The notes beneath the pieces were generated by a model. That model made no database searches and was not told where the DNA came from. It saw only the letters and a program-made list of their open reading frames with translations. Below, one piece after another: positions 27,083 to 35,896 of a stretch of 64,000 bases of DNA. The position numbers were made by a program, and so were the translations under genes. This DNA is from Nostoc sp. HK-01 (GTDB lineage: Bacteria; Cyanobacteriota; Cyanobacteriia; Cyanobacteriales; Nostocaceae). Positions within the stretch are counted from its first letter, which is position 1; each line of letters opens with the position of its first letter. The DNA lies in NCBI GenBank assembly GCA_003990705.1, contig AP018318.1:6366001-6430000 (forward strand), in the 5' to 3' direction.

Positions 27083-27703
27083 TTACACTCCTTCTACAGC
27101 CGCAACCACGCCAAAAATCAGAAATAAGCATCCACCAATAAAGGTAAGTTGGCGTTCAGAAATGCGTCCGGCGATGAGTTTACCACCGATAACTGCGATC
27201 GCGGCACAAATACTATGTCCTAAAACGGCTCCAATTGTTACCCCAATTGGATTATTACCCGCCGCTAAAGCAATGGTGGCAATTTGTGTGCGATCGCCCC
27301 ACTCTGCCATAAATGTTAATAAGAAGGCTTCTGTTAAAATTGCCCAAGGGGTTTTGCGCTTTGGTAGCTGTGCATCTGCTTTTTTCACCGCGGCTTCTGC
27401 TTCTTCTACAACATCTGCATCACAACTCGCCGCCGCCATTTTACTCGCGTCATATAACAGCTTCATACCGAAGGCCAGAAACAAAGCAATTTCCGCATAA
27501 TGAATGTAAATTTTTGGGAGTAAAGATGCTGCTTGCCCAAATACTACCGAGAGGATAGTCATTGCTGCTAAGGCGGCTGTTACCCCAACAAACACCAAGC
27601 GCCGCGAATGGTGCATTGCCAAAATTACAGCAATAAAAAAAGTTTTATCACCAAGCTCAGAAACGGTAATTAATAATAAACCTGCGGTAAAAGCTGTTAA
27701 CAC
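27083..27703 (-). CDS. UPF0016/Gdt1 family manganese exporter (Mnx type)
   Basis: A 206-residue membrane protein with two UPF0016 repeats, each holding the hallmark E-x-G-D motif: SELGDKTFFIAVILAM near residue 14 and AEWGDRTQIATIALA near residue 128. Synechocystis Mnx of this family moves Mn2+ out of the cytoplasm into the thylakoid lumen. A longer reading from TTG 27754 would begin in the T-run of a terminator hairpin; GTG 27703 has AGGAG upstream at 9 bases and leaves the first membrane helix intact, so I choose it. A yybP-ykoY Mn2+ riboswitch precedes the gene, which agrees with the family role. Confidence 0.93.
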   Translation of the reverse strand: MLTAFTAGLLLITVSELGDKTFFIAVILAMHHSRRLVFVGVTAALAAMTILSVVFGQAASLLPKIYIHYAEIALFLAFGMKLLYDASKMAAASCDADVVEEAEAAVKKADAQLPKRKTPWAILTEAFLLTFMAEWGDRTQIATIALAAGNNPIGVTIGAVLGHSICAAIAVIGGKLIAGRISERQLTFIGGCLFLIFGVVAAVEGV

Positions 27704-27752
27704 TCTCTCAAGCTCCTGAAAAATTCGTAGCGATGTGAGCTTGAAGAGAGCC

Positions 27753-27800
27753 AAAAGACCTCACCAAGCTCACATCTTGTTTGTGAACTTAGTGAAGGTC
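27753..27800 (-). terminator. Terminator of the Mn2+ riboswitch expression platform
   Basis: On the minus strand GACCTTCACTAAGTTCACA pairs almost fully with TGTGAGCTTGGTGAGGTC, followed by TTTT. Its 5' arm includes the CCTTC that closes stem P1 of the aptamer, so metal binding should block the terminator and turn the gene on. Confidence 0.8.
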
Positions 27801-27915
27801 TCGCTTTCAAATACTTAGCATTTGACATCTGAACCAGGCTTATCACCAGTATGTTGACTCAGATGAACTGGCTTTTAACTGAAAAAGTTATGCCAGTAGC
27901 TACTCCCCTTCGATT
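27791..27915 (-). promoter_or_regulatory. yybP-ykoY (Mn2+) riboswitch aptamer
   Basis: Read on the minus strand, the conserved blocks appear in order: GAAGGGGAGTAGC (about 27911-27899), GTCAACATAC (about 27860-27848) and AGCGAGACCTTC (about 27805-27794). GAAGG and CCTTC close stem P1. These are the signature segments of the Mn2+-sensing yybP-ykoY class, and the gene behind it belongs to UPF0016, the class's usual target. Confidence 0.9.
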
Positions 27916-28239
27916 AACTTAAATGTTACATCTATCTATAGTTAGAGTCAATCATTAAATTTTAATGACTGTCGGCAACTACGATCATCTTAGCAGTTGC
28001 CACCGTGACCAGAGACTGTCAAATACAAAAAATATCCCAGTCATCGCTGATGACAGAATTTTTGGCAACAATCAAATGGAGTGTTAGGTGTAATCAAAAT
28101 AACCTTGAGCAAAAGTGCGATCGCATCTGGTAGTAACTTACATTCATGGTAAGAAAAACACTCTCAAACTTTCATTCCTCTGTGCGTCAGTCTGATGATT
28201 AATGAAAAATGTGAAGTATTGAGCATTGCAAATACCGTC

Positions 28240-28345
28240 TCATGGTAAATTACTAAGGCTTGGAGTTGGGAAACTCCGGTGAAATTCCGGGACTGTGCCG
28301 CAGCTGTGAAGGGAAATCCCAAGTCAGAATGCCAACTCCGGGTGT
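28240..28345 (+). promoter_or_regulatory. Cobalamin riboswitch
   Basis: The core is present in order: AACTCCGGTGAAATTCCGG (28272-28290), GACTGTGCCGCAGCTGTGA (28291-28309) and AAGTCAGAATGCC (28321-28333). GGAGTTGG at 28262-28269 and CCAACTCC at 28332-28339 form a perfect closing stem. It precedes cobG. Two further hairpins follow, the second (TCTCTG/CAGAGA, 28372-28390) touching the ribosome-binding site at 28391-28395, so translation control by the bound coenzyme is likely. Confidence 0.92.
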
Positions 28346-28403
28346 GTCTAGAAGACACAATGATGATCTAATCTCTGCGTCGCACAGAGAAGGAGTTAGG
28401 ACT

Positions 28404-29894
28404 TTGTTTTCGGGATTTATTGCCTGTCCAGGCTTATTTTATGCTACATCGGCTCAAGATGGCATTTTGTCTCGCCTGAGAATACCTGGTGGGATACTTA
28501 ATAGTCAACAATGTCAGGCGATCGCAGACATAGCAGATAATTACGGTGGTGGCTACGTTGATGTCACAAATCGCGCTAACCTGCAAATCAGAGAAATTAG
28601 TCAAGGTATCAACAGCGGAGTTCTCCAGCAATTGCAAAATTTGGGTTTAGGTTCTCACAATTCGGCTGTAGACCACATCCGCAATATTATGACTAGTCCC
28701 ACAGCGGGTATCGACCCAGATGAATTAATCGATACTCGCCCTTTGGTGCGAAACTGGGATGACTATATAGCAGCGCATCCTGAACTCTCAGGACTATCAG
28801 CAAAGTTTAGCGTTTGCTTTGATGGCGGTGGAAAAGTTGCGGTAAGCGATCGCCTCAATGATATTCTGTTTACTACTGAGTTAATCGACACTCAAGTTTA
28901 CTTGCGCCTGCATCTGGGATTAATTAAAAGCAAACCACCCATTGATACAGGAATTATCTTGTTACCAGAACAATGTTTGTCTATTTTGGCAGCTTTAGCA
29001 GATGTTTATTTACATCATATTGATATCAATAGTCAGCGTAAGCCACGTTTGCGAGAAATAGTAAACAGTTTGGGATGGGAAAATTATCTTCAGCAAGTTG
29101 AACAGCGGTTAAATTTTTCTTGGCAACGCTGTGAGAAGTTTATCAACACATCTTCTCAAACAAAGAAGGAAGAATGTTTCAGCCATATTGGTGTTCATCC
29201 CCAACGACAGGAAAATTTATTTTATATCGGCGTAGTTTTGCCTTTAGGTAGGCTTGAAAGTCAGCAAATACGGCGTTTGGGTGATTTAGCCACAAAATAT
29301 GGTATTGGGACTATTAGACTCACACCTTGGCAAAATTTACTCATTACGGATATTCACCAAAAGAGCGTTATTGATGTTCAAAATAAAATAGCTGAATTCG
29401 GATTAGATTCTACAGTCACAAATATTAAAAGTTCATTAATTGCTTGTTCTGGTAAACGGGGTTGTGCTGCTTCTGCTACAGATACCAAAGGTCATGCTTT
29501 GGCGTTAGCCGATTACCTAGAAACTCATGTTAAGCTAGATAGCCCCATTAATATTCACTTTAGCGGCTGTGAAAAATCTTGCGCTCAACATCACAACAGT
29601 GACATCACCTTACTAGGTGTGAGCGATGGGCTGCGCCCCGCCGTAGGCGATCGCAATATAGAAAGTTATCACGTTTATGTTGGGGATAGAGAAAATCACG
29701 CCAAATTCGGTCGACAAATCTATCAATACGTTAGTTTTGCAGAACTACCTGCATTAATTGAACAAATACTCAAAGTGTATAAAATTTATCGCTTTAATCA
29801 TGACGAATCTTTTCTAGAATTTGTCAATTGTTATAGTATTACCCAACTAAAAGATTTATTGAAGAGTCCCAAAATCTGCGTTAATCTGCGTTAA
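28404..29894 (+). CDS. cobG: Precorrin-3B synthase
   Basis: CobG is the iron-sulfur/siroheme-family oxygenase that converts precorrin-3A to precorrin-3B in aerobic corrin synthesis. The protein (496 residues) shows two nitrite/sulfite reductase ferredoxin-like halves, CPGLFYATSAQDG near the N-terminus and the [4Fe-4S] cysteines in CSGKRGCAA and FSGCEKSCAQHH. The frame can be extended upstream to 28260, but that runs through the cobalamin riboswitch; TTG 28404 with AGGAG 8 bases upstream is the credible start. It heads cobG-cobH-cobI, with 20 bases to cobH. The last codons contain a 9-base direct repeat (TCTGCGTTA), a common repeat in these genomes. Confidence 0.92.
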   Translation: MFSGFIACPGLFYATSAQDGILSRLRIPGGILNSQQCQAIADIADNYGGGYVDVTNRANLQIREISQGINSGVLQQLQNLGLGSHNSAVDHIRNIMTSPTAGIDPDELIDTRPLVRNWDDYIAAHPELSGLSAKFSVCFDGGGKVAVSDRLNDILFTTELIDTQVYLRLHLGLIKSKPPIDTGIILLPEQCLSILAALADVYLHHIDINSQRKPRLREIVNSLGWENYLQQVEQRLNFSWQRCEKFINTSSQTKKEECFSHIGVHPQRQENLFYIGVVLPLGRLESQQIRRLGDLATKYGIGTIRLTPWQNLLITDIHQKSVIDVQNKIAEFGLDSTVTNIKSSLIACSGKRGCAASATDTKGHALALADYLETHVKLDSPINIHFSGCEKSCAQHHNSDITLLGVSDGLRPAVGDRNIESYHVYVGDRENHAKFGRQIYQYVSFAELPALIEQILKVYKIYRFNHDESFLEFVNCYSITQLKDLLKSPKICVNLR

Positions 29895-29914
29895 TCTGCG
29901 GTTTGTAATTAAAA

Positions 29915-30541
29915 ATGTCCGAATATATCCGAAACGCTAACGAAATCTACCGTAATTCTTTTTCTATCATTCGGTCAGAAGCTAACTTAGATGTGCTGCC
30001 GACAGATGTAGCAAAAGTTGCTGTACGTCTGATTCATGCCTGTGGAATGACGGATATTGTCACTGACTTGGGATATTCATCCACAGCAGTGCAATCAGCA
30101 CGCGCCGCATTAACAGCAGGTGCGCCCATTTTATGCGATTGTCGGATGGTTGCCGAAGGAGTCACTAGGCGGCGACTACTAGCCAATAACGCAGTTATCT
30201 GCACCCTGAATTATCCTGAAGTTCCAGAACTCGCCCAAAAACTGGGTAATACAAGGTCAGCCGCCGCTTTAGAATTATGGCGATCGCACTTAGAAAACTC
30301 AGTCGTTGCCATTGGTAATGCACCCACCGCCCTATTTAGGTTACTCGAAATGTTAGACCAAGGAGCGCCGAAACCTGCGGTGATTCTGGGCTTCCCTGTC
30401 GGATTTGTGGGTGCAGCCGAATCAAAAGCAGCCCTAGCAGCAGACAGTCGAAATGTACCATTTATAACATTACATGGTCGGCGGGGTGGAAGTGCGATCG
30501 CCGCCGCCGCAGTTAACGCCTTGGCAACGGAGGAAGAATAA
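29915..30541 (+). CDS. cobH: Precorrin-8X methylmutase
   Basis: CobH/CbiC moves a methyl group from C11 to C12 of precorrin-8X to give hydrogenobyrinate (or the cobalt form). The 208-residue length is normal. Family segments include RLIHACGMTDIVTDLGYS with the catalytic His (about residue 44), GAPILCDCRMVAEGVTRRRL, NAPTALFRLLEML and GFPVGFVGAAESKAAL. The gene sits between cobG (20 bases) and cobI (2 bases) on one strand and should be under the same cobalamin riboswitch. Confidence 0.96.
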   Translation: MSEYIRNANEIYRNSFSIIRSEANLDVLPTDVAKVAVRLIHACGMTDIVTDLGYSSTAVQSARAALTAGAPILCDCRMVAEGVTRRRLLANNAVICTLNYPEVPELAQKLGNTRSAAALELWRSHLENSVVAIGNAPTALFRLLEMLDQGAPKPAVILGFPVGFVGAAESKAALAADSRNVPFITLHGRRGGSAIAAAAVNALATEEE

Positions 30542-30543
30542 TT

Positions 30544-31248
30544 ATGACAACCAAAGGCCGTCTATATGGAGTTGGTGTCGGCCCTGGCGACCCCGAACTA
30601 TTGACAGTCAAAGCACTGCGGTTATTGCAGGCTGCACCTGTAATTGCCTATCAATCAGCCACAGATAAAGAGAGTATAGCGCGGGCGATCGTTTCGCAGT
30701 ATTTAACTGGCGAACAAATTGAAGTCCCCTTTCACCTCCCCCGCGCCTTAGAACCAGAAAAAGCCAAGGCTATATATGACCAAGAAGTTGAGCCAATTGC
30801 TCAACACCTCGCCGCTGGACGAGATGTCGTAGTTTTGTGTGAAGGAGACCCGTTTTTCTACGGTTCCTTCATGTATGTATTCACACGCTTATCTCAGCAT
30901 TACCATACCGAAGTAGTTCCCGGTGTTTCCTCACTCATGGCTTGTCCAGTCGCTTTAGGCGTACCCTTCACCTACTACAACGATATTCTCACCGTTTTAC
31001 CCGCCCCACTACCAGCAGAAGAATTAATCACACAACTGTTAACTACCGATGCAGCTGCAATTATGAAATTAGGCCGCCATTTTACAAAAGTGCGGGATAT
31101 TTTGGAGCAGTTAGGATTAGCATCACGGGCATTGTATATTGAACGGGCAACAATGTCACAACAGAGAATTGTCCCATTAAATGAAGTTGACCCGGCTGAA
31201 GTACCTTATTTTGCCATGATTGTTATACCCAGTAAAAATCGCTTATAA
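30544..31248 (+). CDS. cobI: Precorrin-2 C20-methyltransferase
   Basis: CobI/CbiL uses SAM to methylate C20 of precorrin-2, an early step of corrin synthesis. The 234-residue protein has the tetrapyrrole methylase pattern: LYGVGVGPGDPELLTVKA (about 7-24), VVLCEGDPFFYGSFMYV (about 98-114), VPGVSSLMACPVALGVP and MIVIPSKN at the end. It follows cobH by 2 bases, so the three genes form one operon. The early methylase is encoded after the later-acting cobG and cobH, which is common. Confidence 0.96.
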   Translation: MTTKGRLYGVGVGPGDPELLTVKALRLLQAAPVIAYQSATDKESIARAIVSQYLTGEQIEVPFHLPRALEPEKAKAIYDQEVEPIAQHLAAGRDVVVLCEGDPFFYGSFMYVFTRLSQHYHTEVVPGVSSLMACPVALGVPFTYYNDILTVLPAPLPAEELITQLLTTDAAAIMKLGRHFTKVRDILEQLGLASRALYIERATMSQQRIVPLNEVDPAEVPYFAMIVIPSKNRL

Positions 31249-31314
31249 ACAACTACAAAAATTTTAAGAAATATACGCAATGCTAAAATATTAGTACTAA
31301 AAATCAACAATTGT

Positions 31315-31971
31315 ATGGTTACACTGCGACTCAGGCAAATTCGAGTTACGCCAGGTCAGCGCGTGATACTGGAAGATGTAATTTGGCAAGAATTTGAGGC
31401 AATTCTTGATGAATTAGGAGAGCATCGTAACAGCCGCATCGCCTACAACCAAGGCATACTAGAAATTATGGTTCCCCTCCCAGAGCATGAGAAAATTAAA
31501 GTCATCATCGGAGACTTAGTAAAAATCCTCCTTGATGAACTTGATTTGTACTGGGAATCTCTTGGTTCAACAACCTTTAAGCGTGAAGATATGGCTGCGG
31601 GGATCGAACCAGACGATTGCTTTTACATTCAAAATTATGAATTGATGATTGGTAAAGAACGCATTGACTTAAGCGTTGACCCTCCACCTGATTTAGCAAT
31701 TGAAATCGATATCACTTCAAAAACTAAAGCAAGTGCCTATCAAGCATTAAAAGTTCCAGAAATTTGGCGCTACTTTCAAGGCAAGTTAGAAATCAATTTA
31801 CTTCAAGGCGACAAATATGTTAAGTCTGATACAAGTTTAATTTTTCCCAATTTTGGAGTTATTGAAGAAATTCCCCGATTTATAGAGATGGCAAAAACTA
31901 CAGGAACTACGCTAACGCTGAGAGCATTTCGTCAGTGGGTAAGAGAATATATCGCCACTCACAAACCTTAA
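31315..31971 (+). CDS. Uma2 family (DUF820) PD-(D/E)XK nuclease-like protein
   Basis: The 218-residue protein carries the Uma2 fold common in cyanobacterial genomes, often in dozens of copies. The nuclease-like motif is GIEPDDCFYIQNY (about 95-107) followed by PPDLAIEIDIT (about 120-130) and KVPEIWRYF. The residues needed for a metal-dependent PD-(D/E)XK site are present in outline, but no activity has been firmly assigned to this family. ATG 31315 starts it, 66 bases after cobI; it may be read through from the cob operon or have its own promoter. Confidence 0.9.
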   Translation: MVTLRLRQIRVTPGQRVILEDVIWQEFEAILDELGEHRNSRIAYNQGILEIMVPLPEHEKIKVIIGDLVKILLDELDLYWESLGSTTFKREDMAAGIEPDDCFYIQNYELMIGKERIDLSVDPPPDLAIEIDITSKTKASAYQALKVPEIWRYFQGKLEINLLQGDKYVKSDTSLIFPNFGVIEEIPRFIEMAKTTGTTLTLRAFRQWVREYIATHKP

Positions 31972-32004
31972 GAATGTGGGGAATAAATTAGGATTTTTTT
32001 AATA

Positions 32005-33129
32005 CTATTGTAGCTTTGACAAGACATTTTGATAGTATCTAGCAGCCATTTCTTCGGCTTTTTCATACACAATCAATGGGTCTTTTAGCATATCACCTGG
32101 TTCAGTTTCCAAATCGCTAGTTGATAGCGACACTCGCCCTCTTTCAATATCCATCGAGATAATTATTGCTCTAATCCAGTCACCAATTTGAAAGACCTTT
32201 TCTGGATGTTCAACAGGTTGTTGAGAAATTGCGGAGATATGTAGTAGTGCATAATATCCTCCAATATCAACGAAGACACCATACGGCTTAATTTTAATAA
32301 TACTGCCATCTACAATTTGACCAAGTTTAAGTGTTTTTAGTCGTGCCTTTGCTAAATAACCACGATTATGAAGTGTTCGTCTGGTGATGGAGTTCTCACG
32401 TAGTTCATATTGTTGATATAACGCAATTTTCCGTTGCTCATACCAACTCGCATCTAATTCACCTAAGGCAATATCTATTGGTAAATTTTTGTATAAACTA
32501 ACAAGTGCGTAGACTTCTCTAATTTGACCGTTAGCTGCTAAATTTGCTATCCATAAAAGTACATCATTTAAAGTTATTAACCATTGTTGTTCTAGAGTTA
32601 GTTGGTTCGATATGATTTCACGTCCGGTTTCAGGAATTCTGCTATGTCCTCCTCCATACATTGCTAAACGTGTTTGCCAATTTTGACCAGAACTATTATT
32701 TGGCTTGAGCAAAGCACCCCAATTTGTATTACTCAGATTATCTATGTGCGACCATTGTGATGGTTGATATTCATCTTGAATAAATTTGATGATTCCATCA
32801 TGAAAAGCCTTGAGCAATTCGCAACGTTCAACCGTAATATTAAGGCGTGTTGTAGTATTTCTAGACAGACACGGCTCAACCCAAAATTGCACAAGTAAAT
32901 CGCTTAAACTCTCAGCTATCAGCTCTACTTCACGACCTTCTTTATCTATGATCATTTTTGCAGGTAGTTGCAAATCTCGAATTTGCCCCAACCAAATGTA
33001 CAATTCTTGGTATGGATCGAATGTAGATGATGTCCAAGTTTCAGTACAAAGATCATCAGTTTCTATACGGAGTAAAATCAATCCTCTCAGAACTTGATTA
33101 TTCAAGGATTGGGTAAAAGTCACTCTCAT
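32005..33129 (-). CDS. S1 RNA-binding domain protein with unrecognised N-terminal region
   Basis: Only one domain is clear: an S1 fold at about residues 270-345 (LKLGQIVDGSIIKIKPYGVFVDIGG, LLHISAISQQ, IRAIIISMDIERGRVSLST), which binds RNA. The first about 250 residues match nothing I know; they include Trp-rich stretches (WTSSTFDPYQELYIWLGQIRDL) and a helical part (EQQWLITLNDVLLWIANLAANG) whose wording resembles a ligand-binding module. The start ATG 33129 lies just 2 bases after the stop of the glycosyltransferase gene (TTG 33141 would overlap it). Its role is unknown; an RNA-linked regulator is one possibility. Confidence 0.75.
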   Translation of the reverse strand: MRVTFTQSLNNQVLRGLILLRIETDDLCTETWTSSTFDPYQELYIWLGQIRDLQLPAKMIIDKEGREVELIAESLSDLLVQFWVEPCLSRNTTTRLNITVERCELLKAFHDGIIKFIQDEYQPSQWSHIDNLSNTNWGALLKPNNSSGQNWQTRLAMYGGGHSRIPETGREIISNQLTLEQQWLITLNDVLLWIANLAANGQIREVYALVSLYKNLPIDIALGELDASWYEQRKIALYQQYELRENSITRRTLHNRGYLAKARLKTLKLGQIVDGSIIKIKPYGVFVDIGGYYALLHISAISQQPVEHPEKVFQIGDWIRAIIISMDIERGRVSLSTSDLETEPGDMLKDPLIVYEKAEEMAARYYQNVLSKLQ

Positions 33130-33131
33130 TT

Positions 33132-34133
33132 TTACAACCAAGCTATTATCTTGGCATTTTCTGGTAATTTGGCGTTTTTCTGCCCAGCAACACGGGCTTG
33201 AATAACAAACACAGTCAGGGGAGTATTGAATAAATCTACAAGACTGGCTTTACCAGCGATCGCCTTTACAGTATTTTTGGGTAATTCTTTGAACATCCAA
33301 CGTCCTAATCGATGTCCATATTCTGCCAACTTCAATTCTGGCATCAGTTCTATCCCATGTAATTCATGCAAATAGCGATTTGAACGTCCATAACGTCGCC
33401 ATTGACTAGCCAGTTCTTTGAGTGTGGTACGGTGGCGGTGCTGTACAGTCGCCTGGGGTGCAAACTCTAAACGCCCAAGATTTTGCTGTAGAATCCGCCA
33501 GCAAATATCTGCATCACCACCAGTAGTTAAATAAGGACGAAATAAGCCGACTTTTTCTAAAGCAGTGCGGCGAATTGCTAAATTAGCAGTTTGTCCATAG
33601 GCGCAAAAAGGATGAGCTAAAGTATGCTTTTGCGATAAGATATCCTGAAGTTCGGCGTATTCTTCTAATAAAGTATTCCCTGGTAGTGCTGTAATTTCCC
33701 CAGCGACAATTACCAACTCAGAATTAACAAAAGGTTGGATGAGTGATTCTAGCCATTGGGGTTGGGGATGGCAATCAGCATCAGTAAAAGCGATAATTTC
33801 ACCAGTAGCAGCGCGAATTCCTGTATTTCTTGCAGCGTAAGAACTTTGAATTTGATTTTCGCTTAAAGCACTAATTTTAATTACTGAACTTGCCGCAGCT
33901 TCTTGGAGTAGGGTGAGAGTGCGATCGCTACTGTTATTATCTACCAACAAGTATTCTACTCGGTCTTTAGGGTAGGTTTGCGCCGACAAACAAGCAATCA
34001 AAGCCGATAAATCTGCTTCAGCATTATAAATAGGAACAACCACCGACACCATTGGCAAAAATGTGGCGGCGGTGGTTGTGTCAACTGGCTGATAATTCAT
34101 AAAATTAGGGATTTTGGCAATCAGATTACTCAT
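33132..34133 (-). CDS. Family 2 glycosyltransferase
   Basis: The protein (333 residues) has the GT-A fold: VSVVVPIYNAEADLSALIACL (about 28-48), VDNNSSDRTL, the metal-binding AFTDADCHPQPQWLE (about 110-124) and the acceptor-side GGDADICWRILQ (about 205-216). Sugar and acceptor are unknown; the lack of C-terminal membrane helices suggests a soluble or peripheral enzyme. I use ATG 34133; an in-frame TTG 12 bases upstream is possible. It is translationally close to the S1-domain gene (2 bases), so they share a transcript. Confidence 0.92.
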   Translation of the reverse strand: MSNLIAKIPNFMNYQPVDTTTAATFLPMVSVVVPIYNAEADLSALIACLSAQTYPKDRVEYLLVDNNSSDRTLTLLQEAAASSVIKISALSENQIQSSYAARNTGIRAATGEIIAFTDADCHPQPQWLESLIQPFVNSELVIVAGEITALPGNTLLEEYAELQDILSQKHTLAHPFCAYGQTANLAIRRTALEKVGLFRPYLTTGGDADICWRILQQNLGRLEFAPQATVQHRHRTTLKELASQWRRYGRSNRYLHELHGIELMPELKLAEYGHRLGRWMFKELPKNTVKAIAGKASLVDLFNTPLTVFVIQARVAGQKNAKLPENAKIIAWL

Positions 34134-34232
34134 TATTATTCCCAATTCCCAAATTCTATGCAGGCTTCATCAGGCAGTTTTTTTACTCCAGCAATTTAGA
34201 TTCTCAAACCCTTATACATGAACCTGAACTCA

Positions 34233-35570
34233 CTAGTACTTCAAGCTTTCAGTACTAGCACTCACAGGTGGGATGTTTTGAATCACAGAAGACTGAGCGA
34301 AACTGTTGCTAGATAAAGCTGCGATCGCTCCAGCATACTGCGGATCGCTGGGAGTACCAATTAAATTAGGGTTAGATGCTAACTGACGCTCTTGAGCTTC
34401 TGTCAAATCTATCTTGATATCTGGTGCGATTCCCTTATGGTTAATATCAGTTCCCAATGGGGTGTAGTAGTGGGCGATAGTGACAGCTAAACCAGAACCA
34501 TCTGATAATTCATGCACTGACTGTACTAAAGCTTTACCAAAGGTTTGACTACCAATAACTACTGCACGTTTATTATCTTTGAGCGCACCTGTTAAAATTT
34601 CGCTGGCACTAGCTGAATTACCATCTACCAGTATTGCCAAGGGGAGTTTTGTCAAAGAAGTATGATTCGCCTTGGTTTGTTCACTGCTACCTTGACGGTC
34701 AACTGTGCGGACTATTGCACCATTATCCATCCACATCCGGGCAATTTCGATACTAGCCTGCAATAAACCACCAGGGTTCCCACGCAGATCTAAGACAAAA
34801 GCATCAACTTTCTTACCATTCAAATCACGAATTGCTCGACGCATCTGATCTGCGGCGTGGCCGCTAAACTCTCTTAAGCGGATGTAACCTACACGGCGAT
34901 TACCTTCTTGCTTGAGGTTATAACTAACTGTTGGCACTTCAATTGTTGCCCGTGTCAGTTTCAAGTCAAACGCACCCTGTCCGCTTCTTTCCAAACGTAA
35001 TGTGATGGGAGTACCTGCTTGACCACGAATTAGTTTGGAAGCATCATCCACCTTCAGTTTTACAGTGGGTTTCCCATCAATTGCTAATATCTCGTCCCCA
35101 GCTTTAATCCCTGCTTTCAATGCTGGAGAATTATCTATGGCTTCCACAACCGTCAGGCGCTGAGTTTTTTCGTTCAGTTCCATCCGAATACCAATACCTG
35201 AGACTTCCCCAGAGGTTTGATTGGTAAGAGCCTCATACTGTTTGGGATCCATAAATCTGGTATACGGATCACCCAATTTTTGTAAAGCTTCGCGGATAGC
35301 TATGTATGCTTCTTGCTTAGAAGAATAATCTTTACTTAATAGGCTCTGCCTAGTTGCTTGCCAATCTTGTTGATTAAAAGTTCCATCAACATACTCACGA
35401 TTTACCAGTTGCCATACCTGGTCAATTAAGGTTTTAGGGCTATCTTGTAGGGCGGCACGAACGCAGCGAGTCCAAGCAGGGCCAAATACGGATACAGCGG
35501 CGGTTGTGGCGATCGCTCCACCAATCATGGCTAGTTGGAGCGGCGAGTAATGTTTCGCAGATTGGTTCAT
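34233..35570 (-). CDS. C-terminal processing protease (S41 family, CtpA/CtpB/CtpC)
   Basis: Carboxy-terminal proteases mature or degrade extracytoplasmic proteins; CtpA cuts the D1 protein of photosystem II. This 445-residue paralog has an N-terminal signal/anchor (LQLAMIGGAIATTAAVSVFG), the helical region with REYVDGTFNQQDW, a PDZ domain (about 105-190, with GIGIRMELNEKTQ and GIKAGDEILAIDGK), and the catalytic part with Ser in GNSASASEILTGAL and Lys in SQTFGKALVQ. Which of the three cyanobacterial paralogs it is cannot be decided safely by eye. ATG 35570 is the start. Confidence 0.95.
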   Translation of the reverse strand: MNQSAKHYSPLQLAMIGGAIATTAAVSVFGPAWTRCVRAALQDSPKTLIDQVWQLVNREYVDGTFNQQDWQATRQSLLSKDYSSKQEAYIAIREALQKLGDPYTRFMDPKQYEALTNQTSGEVSGIGIRMELNEKTQRLTVVEAIDNSPALKAGIKAGDEILAIDGKPTVKLKVDDASKLIRGQAGTPITLRLERSGQGAFDLKLTRATIEVPTVSYNLKQEGNRRVGYIRLREFSGHAADQMRRAIRDLNGKKVDAFVLDLRGNPGGLLQASIEIARMWMDNGAIVRTVDRQGSSEQTKANHTSLTKLPLAILVDGNSASASEILTGALKDNKRAVVIGSQTFGKALVQSVHELSDGSGLAVTIAHYYTPLGTDINHKGIAPDIKIDLTEAQERQLASNPNLIGTPSDPQYAGAIAALSSNSFAQSSVIQNIPPVSASTESLKY

Positions 35571-35896
35571 GTATATTAGCTGGAATGGTTGTTTTATTGA
35601 AAGTTTAGCAATCAGACTTTTCAGAGACTTTTAAGTTTTTATAATCTATTTTCAGTTAAGCTTTCTTCATTATTTTCCCCTCGAAATTACCCTAAAAATT
35701 TGGACTTACTTCCCATTAGTGTTGTAACCATACATCTGCTAAATAAGTTAGCAGTCTAATCTCGCACCATACAAGTATTGTGACACTTTTAACGGTGTCA
35801 TATTTACACCCTATATTAATTTTATAAGATAGCATTTTGTTGGCTGGACTGCTGGCATTTTCTATATTCTTTAACTCAGCTTTTTTCAGCTATGAC

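Noticed and set aside
27313-27558. Plus-strand frame of 81 codons inside the UPF0016 gene
   Set aside because: Opposite-strand shadow of a well-identified gene.
28164-28358. Minus-strand frame over the cobalamin riboswitch
   Set aside because: The region is a structured RNA on the plus strand.
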